The notes under the pieces are model-generated. The model was given only the letters and a program-made list of their open reading frames with translations, was not told the DNA's origin and did not search any database. 64,000 nucleotides of DNA from Aphis gossypii (taxonomy: Eukaryota; Arthropoda; Insecta; Hemiptera; Aphididae), in the NCBI RefSeq assembly GCF_020184175.1, contig NC_065530.1:14485260-14549259 (forward strand), written 5' to 3'. Position 1 is the stretch's first letter. Each line of letters opens with the position of its first letter. The translations under genes were made by a program, and so were the position numbers. Of this stretch, positions 12,913 through 27,900 are shown piece by piece.

Positions 12913-15900
12913 GGATAATAGAATTTAATATTGTACACGAAATAATAGACTGTCTATACATTTTAGGGCGTCGCCATTTTCCACCATATAACGACCTCCC
13001 ACGCGATTATCCCAACGTTTTCGTTTCTTGGTAGAAATAATAAAACTAAATTCCTTCTTCTTTCAAACATAAAAATCAGTTTCGTGCTTTCTAATGTATC
13101 TATACATTAAAATATATTATAAATAGTGTTATATATATTTATATATTATATACGTGTGTATATATATACACCTATATTAAACTTACGTAATATACGAATC
13201 AGGGGCTATAAAATGTTAATTTTAGTTGATGTTTATTGTTTTTTATTACAATACACATCAATCAGAAAAAAAATATTTGAAAAATAAAATAACTTTTGTT
13301 TCCATTATTTTTAAATAGGTAAATGTATAAAATTACTTTTTGGTATTCAAACATTAAAAACAAAAGTTTTTTTTTATTCACAAAAATAATCATAAAACAA
13401 AGATTTTATAAAATAGTATCTGAAATAAAGATAAAATATTATGATATATATATATATATATTATATTATATATGATATAATAATATTAGCATAAATAAAC
13501 ATAATGCATTAACCAAACTTTGCATTCGTAGCCTTGTCTAGTTATACGTTAATAAAATAAATATAAATTTAGAACGTGGACATTAATTTTCGCGTTATAT
13601 TATATTTTTTATTGAATTTTTGTTACTTTTTACTACAATATAATAATATTATATTATAATTTTGTTCACTTGAATACTGGCGATTTTAAATTGCATGTGT
13701 ATCATGTATATAATAATGATATGGTAACATTATTTGTGTTATTTATCTTTAATCGAAATATAATTTTATACTCATACGCGGTATCGAATGAAAACTTTTT
13801 TAAATCGACTGATTGAAATCGGGATGAAATCATTCAAGCGCATTCGTATGCTTTTCGATAACTAACCCAAACATAACAACTTTGAATCTCAATTCTAATA
13901 AATAATACTTTCATTAGAATTACAGTGGTCGCGCGTTAATCCGAGTATGGGTACTTTTTAAGCCGATCAACAGATGGATGTGAAATCTACAAAAATAAAT
14001 AAAACAGCTCCGAAAAACTTTAGAAGGGTTCGTATAATAATATTACGACGTAACCCAAAAAACCTCTAAAATATATGCAACGCTCAACGATGTTTTATCA
14101 TTTTTATTTTTTTTTCACTCCAAAGGGCAGTGAAATAAAATGTTTTTTTCTAACTTTCCTTACACCATTATCCATCGCTTGACAATGCGGCAGAATTAAA
14201 TATAACATTAAAATAAAAATATAAAACACATAACTCGTTTACTTTTTTGATAGGATCCGAAAAAAATATGTACAGTGTTGATTATGATCACCTATCCAAG
14301 ATGTTCTCTCCCGTGTATCCTCACCCCATTGAGACAATATTTTTTTAAGATGATTCAGTGACCGGTAAAAAATATCTTTCTTTTCTACAAATTACTCTTC
14401 GATTGAAAATTTATAAATTTGTAATAATTTATCACAGACACTGACATCAATGATCATTCAAATATTTTTCAAATAAGAATATATTATCTTCTTGGAACTT
14501 ATATGATTAAATATAATATGAATATAAGTAACATGATAAGAAGTAGCCTGCAAGTTTTTTTTTGATTTCATTAAAAAGAATTATTTTTACAAAATCAATA
14601 AAGATTTAATGTAAATTAAACAAAAATATAAGTGTCATAAATAAAATATTAACAAATATTATAAGAAATTATAATTTCTAATCCAAACAACCATCATGCA
14701 CTTAATTTCCTATATGATACGCCGTATTACAAATCGTTAGTGATGATTACATATGATAAAATATTAAAATATTGAATACATCGACGATCAAGTTTCAAGT
14801 GTCTCGTTTTGGCATAACAATTTTTATTGCTTTAAGCTCAACTAGGATATTATATATATATTATATACAAGTATATTTAAATTATTAACGTTAACAAAAA
14901 AAATAGTATTAAATATTGGTCCTTCCAAACTTGAATATTAAAATGTACATTAATAATTAATTGGAACAAAATCAATTTTAAATCGTGTTTATTTAGTTTT
15001 TGGTCAATATGCTCATAAAATATTATTTTAATTTAATGAAATAATTTAAATACTTAATTTTTTTAAATCAAAAATTGTTTCTAACTCTTTGTTTTTCGTT
15101 TACTTTTCTATTTTTAAGTGGCAGTACTAACTGTTTTTTATTGTTTTGTATTTATAGTATACTTTTATAGTTTTTTATGGACTTAAAATAATCGTTCATC
15201 TTTAAGATAACCATTTAAATGAGTTGGATAAATGAATGATCCCTTCAATTTTTTTTAAACAGTAACACAGTTGATTTATTTCAAAAAAAAAAAAAAAATA
15301 GATATAATAATTATCTGAGAACTTATTCTTTTCATATACATCAGAAGAGCCAGTCTTTTTCTTCGTTTTCTCTGTTCTCCTAATATCTAATCAATAATAT
15401 GGTGTCCATATGTTTAGCTGGATCGTAATAATGTTTTGTTAGTTCACTGAGAATATATAAGCTTGGCTGCATAAGCCAAACGCATACTTCGAAATAATAA
15501 AAAAAAAAACAACAACAAAATATCGTTATTTTAACAGTTGGCCTTTCTGTGTTGTAAGTGTGTTATTAATATATATATATATATATATTTCAAACTATAC
15601 ATAACAAATATATAATATACTGCTCGACGACGTCAATAGTTGTTTGCTTCTTTTGTGATTCCGTCAATTTGTCATCTTACGATAACAATTCTCGATGGTA
15701 TATAAATAAATGTATACATATATATAATATATTATGTTTTTAAATGAATAGTTGTATAGTTGTATACGTGTACCTATCAGAGGCATCTCCCACGTGAATA
15801 GTTTACGTGTACCGTCCAACGTAGGTTCATATATCAAAAGCTAACCCGGCCGAATAGTTTGTGGCTTGAATCTACTTTATTTTGCGTTTTGAAAAGTTTG

Positions 15901-18900
15901 CTACAAAAAAAAAAAAAACATAGTTTCCGACATTCACCAAAGTCGTGGATATAAAGATATACATGAAACTTTTTTAAAAAAATTTGCAGACATAATTAAG
16001 TCTGAAGTGCATAAATTAAAATAGTTTGACCTACGTATAAAAGCGTGTGATGTAATTTTCTATTGATTTAAAGTATAACGCGATTCTGGGTGTATTATAC
16101 TCGTATTATCGTACATATACAAATAATATGTTTATAATAGCTAGACTCGCAGTGACATTAACTATCATTTTAATATGTTAGTTTTTAAAACAACAACAAA
16201 ATTCATAACTAATAAAACGTGTTCTTTATTTAAAAAATATTTTTAAACGGTATAAAAATCTAAATATTTTAAAATATGGTAAAAATCGGTTGAATATTTT
16301 TCAGTTTACTAAAAAATTACAAACAAAATGATTTGAATAAATTACTAAAACACGAAAAGGGGTGGGCATGTTCAGTGGATCAACCTGTGTAAAAATATAC
16401 TTCACATTTTGTTCGTAATTTTGTAGAACATTGTACACACATTATTTTGACGTGTGTAAAATATGTATATAAGCGGTATAATTGAATTTATATTACTTAC
16501 CGTGATTTATTTTTATTATTTTTTCTGTCAATGAATCAATAAATTGGATTAAATTATTTTCACGATAATTATTGAGGCATTGGGTACTACGGTTTTTTTT
16601 TTTTAGAGAGAGAATTCAATGGGAGCAGCACATTCCAAGTGCGTGCTTGAGTAGTGAATCATCATTAGCGCGTTCTGTGACGCGACCGTATCGCTGAGTA
16701 CTATATGCACTCACACGTGAACAATAATCGCCGCGGAATCATTGATCGCATAAAAATGTTTAAGTTCAGTTGATCGATCAGTAAAAACCAATCTCAATAT
16801 TCTCCATTACGTAGCGTTTTATACCTATCAGTTACTTTTTTAAATCCGATAAGAGTTGGCTTTCCAACGTATAATGGTTTTCATAATCAGCCGTTCAACT
16901 TCTATTTTAAAACTAGTTTTGACTTTCTGTGTCGTTTATACCGTCCAATGGCTAGATGTATTACAGTTTCAAAAGCTCATCCTGCGGTCTGAGGACCCAA
17001 CTCACTAATAGACTTAAAACGGATACGAATGGTGTCCATCTGCACAGTTTTGACGTCCTTCACTTCTTGCCAAACACACACAACTCTTCAAACGAATGAA
17101 ACTAGCAATGACCATGACCATCGATAAATCGATAAATCGTTCAAATTCTTTTTTAATAATATTGATTTTCGTTTTTATTTGTTTGTGCTTACAGACAACA
17201 CTAGGAGGAGCTGGCGACGAATGCTTCGTCGGAACTACCGGAGAACCCGGTCGGACGAGACGGACGTTCGGTCGGCGACCGGCGAAGAGCTGACCGGCGT
17301 GATGACGTCGTCGGCAGACGGTCGAAAGCAAAAGGGTCGCTGCGATCCGATGATGGTCGGGCCCGCGAGCGCGATGAAAACCGGCGCGGACAACGGTGCG
17401 CCGTCGTCGGGTTCGCGGTCCACGGCCGCGGTGGAAGACGACAGTGGAGCAGCGGACAGCGCGGACAATAGCCCGCGGTTCGGTCACCATCACCGTCACA
17501 ATCACCGGCAGGTGACGCCCAACGCGAGTTGTCGGGGCACGCCGCGACCTTTCCGACACAACCCGTCGGTCGGGTCAACCGATACGGAAATGACGTCGCT
17601 GGACGCCCGCGAACTGTGGCTGCCCGACACCGAGCCCACGCCGTCCACCATGTCGGCACTGCATCAGTTTGGCGCCGAAATGCTGCGACTTTCCCGGGGT
17701 CTGGAAAAGGTCGCCTCGCCCGAGTCCAAGCCTGCTTCTCCCGAAACGCCCAGGTCGGTGTCCTTGCTCCCGTTATAATTTAAACGGTTTTTTTAACCAT
17801 TCGCATTTTTTATTATTTACATTTGTTGACAGTTGCATAGCAAAAAAAATTTGCCCCCCCCCCCCTCAAAAATAAAAAACGAGCTCATAAAATATTGTTA
17901 TACCAAATATAACCCTATAATCAAAGGCCCCAAATCACCGTGGGCCCCTCGCAACATGGGGTCTGAGGACCCTCTGTTGCGTCACTGTTGATGAGTTTAT
18001 CGAGCACGGTTAGGTGTAGGTCGTTGGGTAAATTTAGTTTTTAAGGCGCATTCGGTATTTCCGTAATAATGTTACGGCCACCAGAGATACCCTTCAGTGG
18101 GTAGTACGAATTTCATAATGTAATTTAGACGGAATAATTTTCCATATTTTTATTTAGCACGGCCCGAAAATTAGATCAGTTTAGATAATTTACATAAGTA
18201 GTTGAATTGAACAATGACTGTGATTCTCATAAATCATTTTTACCTGTATTGTACTAGGTATTCATGATTTCAAATTTCAAGTAATAGAATGATATTATGA
18301 TTAATTTTCAAACTAGGTACCTATAGTATAATACATTTTAGGAAAAGTGGGTATTGACAAAATTATGTGTTAGAAAATTTTTACTTCATGATTTTACTCT
18401 ATATCCTTTTTTTTATTCATACCTAGTTAATGAATTTACTCGAGTTTCGTGTTTTGAATTTCGAATTATTCAATTCAAAATATATTTTTATAGACTTAGA
18501 ATTATATATCATTGCATACTGTTCTTACTATCCTGTAACAATTTTCCTTACGTGTTTTTTTTTTATATATATATATTATTTGTAAATATTACGAAACGAT
18601 TTTTTGGGAGAAAAATTATATCTTACTACTTTTTATCGGTATGGCTTTTTAAAAGTTTTCTTTTAGTATATATTTTTAATTTCACACTCCAAAAAACAAT
18701 ATTTTTTAGACAATTTTAATATAATATTAAAATCAAATTTCAAACTAGTAATTAATTAGTTGTAGACATTTAAAGTTTGATGAGCGGAGCGAGTGACATT
18801 AAGGTACCACGTGGAACTTCGTGCATACACTTCTTGATAGGCTCACCTAAACTTTTCCATTACTAATATTACCGCGTTGCAATAATTAGATTCATGACTA

Positions 18901-21900
18901 TTGAATATGTAAATTTAAACTGTTTTAAATTTATGCAATGCTGAATCATAGTAACTAAAATAGATTTTGATAGATTTATATGGAATATAGAATATATTAA
19001 ATAATATCATAGGAACGTTAGGAACTACCATAATGATATTTGAAAATAAAAAAAAATGTATATTCTTTTTTGATTTTTCTACTATCGTCCGATACTTTAT
19101 TGGAATGACCTAGTCGAGATAAATCTAAATAAAAACTGTTCACTCAAAGTCAATTTAATTTCTAAAAAAATTATAGTAAATATGTTATAATTTTAAGTAG
19201 CATGGCGATCTAATCAATGAAGTCGACCAATATATTCGAAAGACATTCTAACATATCGCTGGTTGCATTATACGTAAAATAAATTATATTTTTTTTACCA
19301 TGACGAAAACGATTGAATTTTAGGAGATTATTCAAAATCGAATATGCTTCTACAATATAGGATTACATGACCGAAAAAATAAATGTACGGATGTTTTGCT
19401 TGGTTTTAACGGTTCCCTCCAAACCACGTTGCTGTACCAACGAAAGTATTATTATTCTATATGTTGCCTGTAACAAATGAATCTCTGTCCACATAAGCTT
19501 TATTATGTTTTAGTATACGCCACACGATGTTAGTAAATTCTCATTGAATTAAATTAAATTAATATTAATATTAAATTTCATAAATAAACATAATTGAACA
19601 AACTAAATATAATATAATATACTCGTAATATAAAATAATACGTTTATTTTTGTTTCGGTTATTGAAATATAATAATAATATTATAAAGTTTGAATTTAAA
19701 ATTCATATCTATCTATAAAAACTAATGCAATGATGAAGATTATTATTATTAATATTACTTCTAAAGTCTAAACTAAAATAAACAAACTTGACTTATTAAT
19801 TTACAAAAGGTATAAATATAAATAAAACATCAGGATAAATTTTTCTATTTATAAATTAGTAATTCTTTCAGAAGTCCATCGACATGTATAATATTTTCAA
19901 TTAACTATATTTTTACAGCACTTCTTACTTTAAAATCTATCCCAATATCGCTAATCCAGCTTTTTTGGCGAATTAGTTTCAAATATTTTTTGTGATATAA
20001 CACAAAAAATGTTGTGTTGTTAAACTATAAAAATACACTAAAATGTAGTATAATACTAATAGGGGCTTAAAAAAATGTTTAAATTAAAATTTTTTCTAAA
20101 CAATATACTATATAAAACCACTGTGAGTCAAATAAGAAGGTATGATGAACAATATATAAGTGTTAAAGTGTTAATCATTTAGTTGTAAGTTATAAATTAT
20201 TACTATTATATATTTGAAATACTAGAAGTTTTCTGGATCACGAGTTTATCAGAATTCAATAAAGTAAAGAAGTGCCATGGTTAAAAGAGTAAAATATTAT
20301 TCACTGTTATTTACTGAATGATTTTCGTATTTCGATGAATGTGGGATGACGAACGCTAAATCATAAATATCGAAACCCTAAGACGACTTACAAAGAATTT
20401 TTTCAAGGATAAGCCCTCTTCTTAATCATTTTTTTTTTGTGGTGTAATTTAGTCAAAAATCTCGATATAATAATTACTACGACTTGTTCTTGTGGCAAAC
20501 ACAAATTTAAAAATCGTTTAGCTTATGCTATATAACGACTTGAAGATGATTAAAAAAAAAACCCTAACACGAATATCACCGGAAGTATCTTGTAAATCCT
20601 GGTATTCCTAGAATCTCGAGCGTGCCTAATGGAAATATGTCTCTGATCCAGCAAAGTTAATTCTACATACAGTAAGAAATAATTAAATCTCGTCTGACAC
20701 TCTAGTGCGCGAACCGTCACGCACACCGGAGTAGCGAGAGAGACGTTTAGTTTATTTGTTTTTTTCAGTATTATATTATAATAGCTAAGCTCAAACGAAA
20801 GATTTTTTTTTTCATCTATTTAAACTTAGGTATTATGTTTTTTAAATATTTAAAAATAACACTCAAATGTTAAAAATAATAATACATTATGTAGGTGCCT
20901 ACATTTTGCATTTTTTTAAACGATATATTTTTTTCTCAAACAAACACACATTTGCATTCCTACGTTATAAAGTATTTTTATAATGTAATTACCTACATAA
21001 ATTCTATACATTTTTTTACGCATACTTCCACTGAAATTGGTATTTCTCGTTTACAAATAAAATTCATATCATATTATTTAATTAGGCTCCGTGCATATTC
21101 ACTAAACAGAAAGTCACTACATAGCCAACAGCAATTTTTATTAAGACATTAGGTACTATTTATCACAATTAGATAAAATTCATCAATTTATCAATGGGTA
21201 AATATACTATAAACGAATGTCGTGCAATTTCCTCAAGATTAAACCTTAATGGTTTACAATCTTCAAATACTTTAATATTTTCTTCGACAAATGCACATTT
21301 TTCTTACGTTTTGTTTAATAGGTACTCTTGTAGTTTAGTTTTATTGTATATTGTGTTTGTTGTATAACTATTTTTTAAATTGCTTTTTTCATGCCAATTT
21401 GGATTTTTTTTCTATTAATTTATAAGTATGAATAAATCCATTGATGGTATAAGTATATTTATTATATTTACATTTTTTTTAAATATGACACACATTACGT
21501 TTTATATTATATTTTTTGATAAAAAAAACATCTTTATATTGAGCAATACATTAAAAAAAAAATGTTATAACACATTAATAGGTACATGTGATTTCGTTTT
21601 ATTCTATACATACCTATTTGATAACTTAATGATGATTTATTGAGCCATGAATGAGAAAAACTACATACACCTATTGTCAATTTTCACCACTCAATTTGTA
21701 TTGTAAAGAATCTGTGAATTCCATTCCATTGCAATGTTCTGTTAGTTTACTTTAGAGTAAAAAAACAAAAGTTTAGATTTATTACCACTTTGAATAATAA
21801 AAAAAAAAAATACCACTGCCTACGTGGAATTTCTTTTACACTTGCTTGCTATTCCGCGCTGCTCCAAAATCCGGATAAAAATTGAACACGATTTCCGTTT

Positions 21901-24900
21901 TTATCGAAAAATTGTAGGCACTCAATATTATAACAATACTGATCTATATAATGGCGTTATAATAAAATGTATATAATTTTTAAATAATATGATTTATTTT
22001 TGTTACGTTATAAACTAAATGTTCTAATGAACTTGAAACATTGTTATTAAATATTTTGTAATTCCGTACCAATCACAACACGAATTTATACCATCCTCTG
22101 TAGTCATCTTAATTGTAAGAATTAATTCACACTTCTTGTAAATGTTGTACTACTTCCCCTAGCATTGAACATAATATAGGTAATAGGTATAGGTACCACA
22201 AATAATATTAAACAAGGTACGTTCAAATTTTTATTAACTTCATATGACTTCGTATTAATAAAAAAAGTATAGAGTATAAAACTCTAGAAAATATATATAT
22301 GTGTAATGTGTATATTAATAAACCTAAAACTGTATAATTCATGTTTCCTAATATTGAAACATCTTGTTGTTTCCAAAAATATAATGGCTAAACGTATAAT
22401 ATAATGTTCTTTTTCTGAAATATACAAATCATATACGGTACATAATTGGATCGTTAATTTTTTTTCAACTTTAATAAGAAGAAATATACAAATATTAAAT
22501 AAGTTAAATTCTATTGTTATATATAGTATGATATAAGTTATTTTTATTTTAACTGTAAACTTAATACTATATGCATTTTTTTTTTTTGAATATTATTTTG
22601 GCGTGAAAAAAAATAAGATTTTTTAAATTATAAAACATTAAGTTAAAATAATTTTGAATTTATTTGTTTTAGAATTTTGTATTTTTATAAAACCATTTAA
22701 TTTTATAAATAAAAAAATAACCCAAGATAATTAAAATTTAATATACTAAAATATTCATAAAAATTTAATCAACATTATTTTTAAAATAACAGTATCAGTA
22801 AAAAAAAAAAAAAAAAACTTATAATAAATAATAATGCTATAAAAATTATTGTTATTTTAAGCGGTATATACTTTTTTACCATTTGCAGAATTTCTTAAAC
22901 AGTTTTTTTAAATTTAAAGTTTTATATTTTTATAACATTCCTTGGAAGTTTTTGAATCTGAAAGCTAAACAACATTTTTTAAATGACGGTTTTATTTTAA
23001 TTTCCCGATACACTTTGGCATATCAATCAGCTAAACGATTTTGTAGTAATAATAAACTGGTGTTCGACTAAAAAAAATAACCAAAACAATAAACACTTTA
23101 TCTGCCTATAGTTAGATAATATTATACTTATATACTATATAAAAGCGTATAAGTCGGGTTTGTTTCAGTGTAAAATATAAGTTGGGTGGTAAGCGTTTAT
23201 AGGGTAGACTAGGTACTATACTCCCTTTATAACTATCTCGGTGTCCCGTTACCGTCGAACGAAAATAGCAATATTGGCAAATGGCTTCACGAGTTGCATT
23301 ATACTATGTAATTGAAGCGCTCCGAAGTGTCTCGTTTTGGTAATTTATACTATATTACATTAATAATGATACGAACGAAAAAAATTCCAGTACTGTAATA
23401 TAAGACACTTTAAAGTGGTATGGAAAATGTATATAAGTAGTTAACTATAAAAAAAAAGTGTATTTGAAAACCAGAGTTTAATTCCGTTATGTTTTGTTAT
23501 GTTTTGTAATACCGATATATTTAAAATATCAATCTCACTAGTATACTATATAGTCTAAAGGTATAATAAATAAAAATAAAATCAAAATAATATATTACTT
23601 TATTTAACAGTGAATCATGTTCAAGTAATATCAAAGGATACTTTTAAAGGTGAAAAATTACATTCTCACGTGAATACGGAATTCATAATGTTGTTATGGA
23701 CTGTGTAGTGTGTAGTCAAATATATATTATATGACGTGTACAAACGTCTGAAAAATATTACACTTAAGAATTCGGCGAGAACGATATATTATAATTTTGT
23801 TACTTGCCCTTTTTGTATAACTAATGTATGAAATGACAAAAATTTTCAGCTCGGACGCTAATCCCAACAATATATTTAAAGACAACGCGGACAAATTGAA
23901 CTCCTCATTTTGTCTCTTCCCATCTTCGTACATCGTCCTTATTTTTTCATGAAATCGTCCAAAACGTGGCAGTGTGTCATTTATACCTCTTCTTAATTTT
24001 TTTTTTCATACTTTCTATTTTAATTCCAAGGCGATTTCGTTGGACGTCATGTTGACTTGATGAACCTCAACAACAAAAAGTTAATGAAATCATTCAATAT
24101 TAATGTAATATTAAAACGCGCATTTAAAATTTTAAACAAAACACATATCTTTATTCTCTAATTAAAACTATGCTTTCCTTCATACATCACACTTTACATT
24201 AATAATAAGCATTAATTTGCAATGCAAATACGCATATAATACGCATATTATTACGACAGTGGGGTGTTTTTTCTTAGTTAAATTCAGAAATATAAAAGAT
24301 AATGACACCAATTATTATACCTATCTAGATCAAAACTTTGACTGTAAATCTTTAGTTTTGTGAAATGTATTTTTAAGTTCATCTACTTAAATGCGACTTT
24401 AATGACAAAATTATACATAATGGTTAAGACCGTTAATTCCTGTACTGACGACCGATAGGAGAAAAAACAATCCAATAAAATAAAATATACGTAGCTAGGT
24501 AGTAAGCATTGAAGTAAAAAAATCATGTCTAATTATTTCACAAGTGTTAGTATTAATTTTATATATAAATATCACAATCACTAAATTGGATATACAATAA
24601 TTTATAAATTTATTATAAAATTTATTTACACGTTATATTTTCATTTATTCATTTTTTTTTTTTTTGATTGTAACTTTTATTTTCTCAACTCACAAATAAA
24701 TTCCATTGTGCAAATTGCTTCAAGTTTCTTGACAAACAATAAACAAACAGCAGGTGAACGGCGCCTCGTCGAGCGGTTTGTGAGTAGCAGTTCTATAACG
24801 TAATAATTTGTATTCGTACTTGATACAATTTCTAAGTCAGAATCTTCTTACCCAGTTAATAACCACTTACGGTTACGAATTCCGAGAAAAGCAATATCCG

Positions 24901-27900
24901 TCCGTCTCAGGAAACAAAATATAACACTAATACCTATAAAGTATAAAGTCTTATCGTATAGTTGGTATATAATATAGTGTATACATAAAAAACAATAATA
25001 TCGACATGAATAATAAACTACGTTATTATGCTGTTTTATAAATATAATATAATATGTATATAATAGTAAACATATTTTAGATGCGAGTAAACTTTTTAAA
25101 AACACCAAACTACATAGCAAGTAAAGTATAATAAAAAATAATAATAATACTTTATTAACTAAAAAGATTATATGAACGGAACAAACGCAATTTGGAAATT
25201 TATATGCATAAATATATTAAAAAAAAAAAAAAAAATGAATAAAATAATTATTTAATATACAGCTAGGTATTATAAAAAATAAAAAATTTTAATTTTTCTT
25301 TTAACATATTCATTTCCGTTACCTCATACAAAATACTCGTTCACAAAATACTCTTTTTCTGGTCTTAGGTGGTGTGCCCTAAAAAATTATCGTTACGACA
25401 GCAGACTACATATTATTCGTATTACGCATACGAATAGTATACTGCATACCTACGTAAATAATGATAACATAAATAATATTTGATATACTGCAGGTACGTG
25501 GGCGTCATCACTCGGAAAATCTGTCTCCGACCGACAGTGCAGTTTATAGGGACGCATTTTGATAATAACAACAATTGTAGTTATACCATTTTTTTCACAC
25601 GACAATAGTGTTTCCGTGAAATCGCTTCTACACAAACCTGGTCCTAAGTAACTGTATAATTATTATTATAATGACGTATCAAATGAATTTAACTGCCGCT
25701 GATGTTAATTAAAGCACACCTACGCAGACGACACTTTGGCCGTCGGGACATGTTGAACGAGAGAACGAAACAAACGTGGCGTTATTTTTTTTATTACTTT
25801 AACACTTATTATAAATTCACTGCTTGAAAAAACAAATTTAACGCCCAACGACCCTGATCGCACGAAATAAAGTATAAGTTGGCTTATGTCTTAAGGGTTA
25901 CACTATGCTAGAGACTCGTAAAAGTAAACGTTGGTATGGATAAAATATTATATTATTGTATTGCACATTTATTTACCGCCTACGTTTGATAAAAGTTTAG
26001 TAATACTTCTATAATATTGTAAGTCTGTATTATATGAAATAATGAATTTTTATTGTAGGTAAATCTATGGTAAAGTGTTACGTTTTTTCGTTTTAACATA
26101 GTAAATTTGCGTTCAACTTAATCAATTTTTCGTTATCGGATTTAATATTAAATTACGTAAACTGACCTATTAACAAACTTGTTAAGAGTATTATCTATGT
26201 TTGAACATTCGTTTTTCACGATAGTTAATACCCGAGCTAGATACCGATTTACGTGTTTTATAAAACTCAATAAAAAATTTAAGTATCAAATTATGTATAC
26301 ATAATAATGATATCAAATATCAGCGTATAATATTAACATTTGGTGACGCACACGGAATAATTATTTACCCCACTCAATTTTTAATATGTTATTAACTATT
26401 TTATGGACTTACCGTATTTCATTTAGTAATGCTATATTTTATTAATAATTATTTTATAATTATATACATTTCAAAATAGAACGTTTCATTTTTTTTTTTT
26501 TTTTTTTTTTTATTTGTTTAATACAAAAATGAAAATAAAATAATTCGTATAAAACTATTGATACCTACACGATAAAACAATAAAAAACGATTTTATAATT
26601 TTGTATTTAATAAAAAAAATTTGGTAAATTAATAAAACATTTAATTAAAAATATTTTTATTATTTGAACGGAAATAATTACAACACACTTTCAACTTTGT
26701 TGTCTGATACTATGGACGTCTCCAGAAATAAAATACGTAAAATGTAGTTTATAATTATTGTATAGTGCCTTACGCAATTTCTCATATGATCAAATAATAT
26801 TGTTTCAATTCACCTGCTTTTTAAAGTTTTTATAAATAGATGTACCTACATATTAGATACATATACTTATCAGTTTATTCAAACACTATATCTAATACAA
26901 TTATTCTAAATATGTTAGGAATATTTATATCAAACTTACTTATAACGGATCAACTTTAAAAATTCACAAATAAATTTTAAGTAATAAAATTGTTAAACTT
27001 CATATTATGTTATTTATAAATTTAAAGTTTTATTAACACTTGTATGGCGTTCCATAAACAAAATAAATTGTTCTATATAAATATATATATGCGTTTATTG
27101 TTTAAACATTTGATTGCTTTTGGCGTTATACTCTTTTTCATAAAATGTGATAAAAAATAAAAACGTTAAAAACCCGAAAATATAATATACAATTTTTATA
27201 GCAGCAAGATAAACAAAAAAATATGTACCTATTTATACTATATTATAACTTTTTTGTTCTTAAGATTTTCTTAAAATAATAATAGAGTCTAGACCAAAAC
27301 TAAACATTCCTTTCCATTCCACTTAAACAAAAATATTCAAATACAAAATGCTGTACAAGTAATGATTGTTATATTTTTGTAAGTTGAATTATGACTTCGA
27401 ATAATATTCTTCAGCGCCAAGTGAAAATTGTTCTTACTATATTCTACCAACTGAGAATAAGTAATTTCAATTTTAAACTTTGACTTAATATATTTCAAGA
27501 ACTTTTATTGAATATAGCATAGGGCGCGATTCGAATTTAACTACGAAAAACTGACTTTTCACAACTAATTAAGCTGATAAATATATAAATTATTTTAGAA
27601 GTAATATGTCAAATTATGAAACGATCAAGAATAACCTGCATTTGTCCTTTGATCATTAAAACATGAAAATAAAATGATAAAAATATTTCGTGGAATAATT
27701 CAGAGATTCTCAAACTTTTTTTCGCGGAGCCCTTTATATGCTAAAAAAATTCACAGAGCCCCAAAAACTTGAAATACCAATTTTAAAACTCCAACAATTA
27801 TGTATCAATAAATCGCTAATGTATAAACTTTATTGGTAAATTATAAATGTAACTTGTTACAATTTAATGAATAATAATATATGTACTTAATTTAGATATG

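Larger units (their letters stand above)
5230..17194 (+). other. Intron 1 of the 5-HT2 gene (about 12 kb)
   Basis: GT-AG intron in phase 1. It is mostly AT-rich unique-looking DNA with microsatellites: TA tracts near 8788-8806, 13445-13460 and 15571-15588, a TAA tract after 8820, and a TG tract near 12886-12913. It contains short coding-like stretches on both strands at 7114, 8939 and 11733, and a pogo-like transposon end at 13923, listed separately. A CpG-richer patch at 16620-16760, just before exon 2, may be regulatory. I saw no complete gene in it. Confidence 0.85.

Noticed and set aside
17014..17659. Reverse-strand frames of 181 and 152 codons under exon 2
   Set aside because: Shadows of the GC-rich loop exon, with no motif and an overlap of the proven splice acceptor.
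18354..18719. 121-codon forward frame in intron 2
   Set aside because: Phe/Tyr/Ile-rich translation of T-rich DNA with no domain or splice context.
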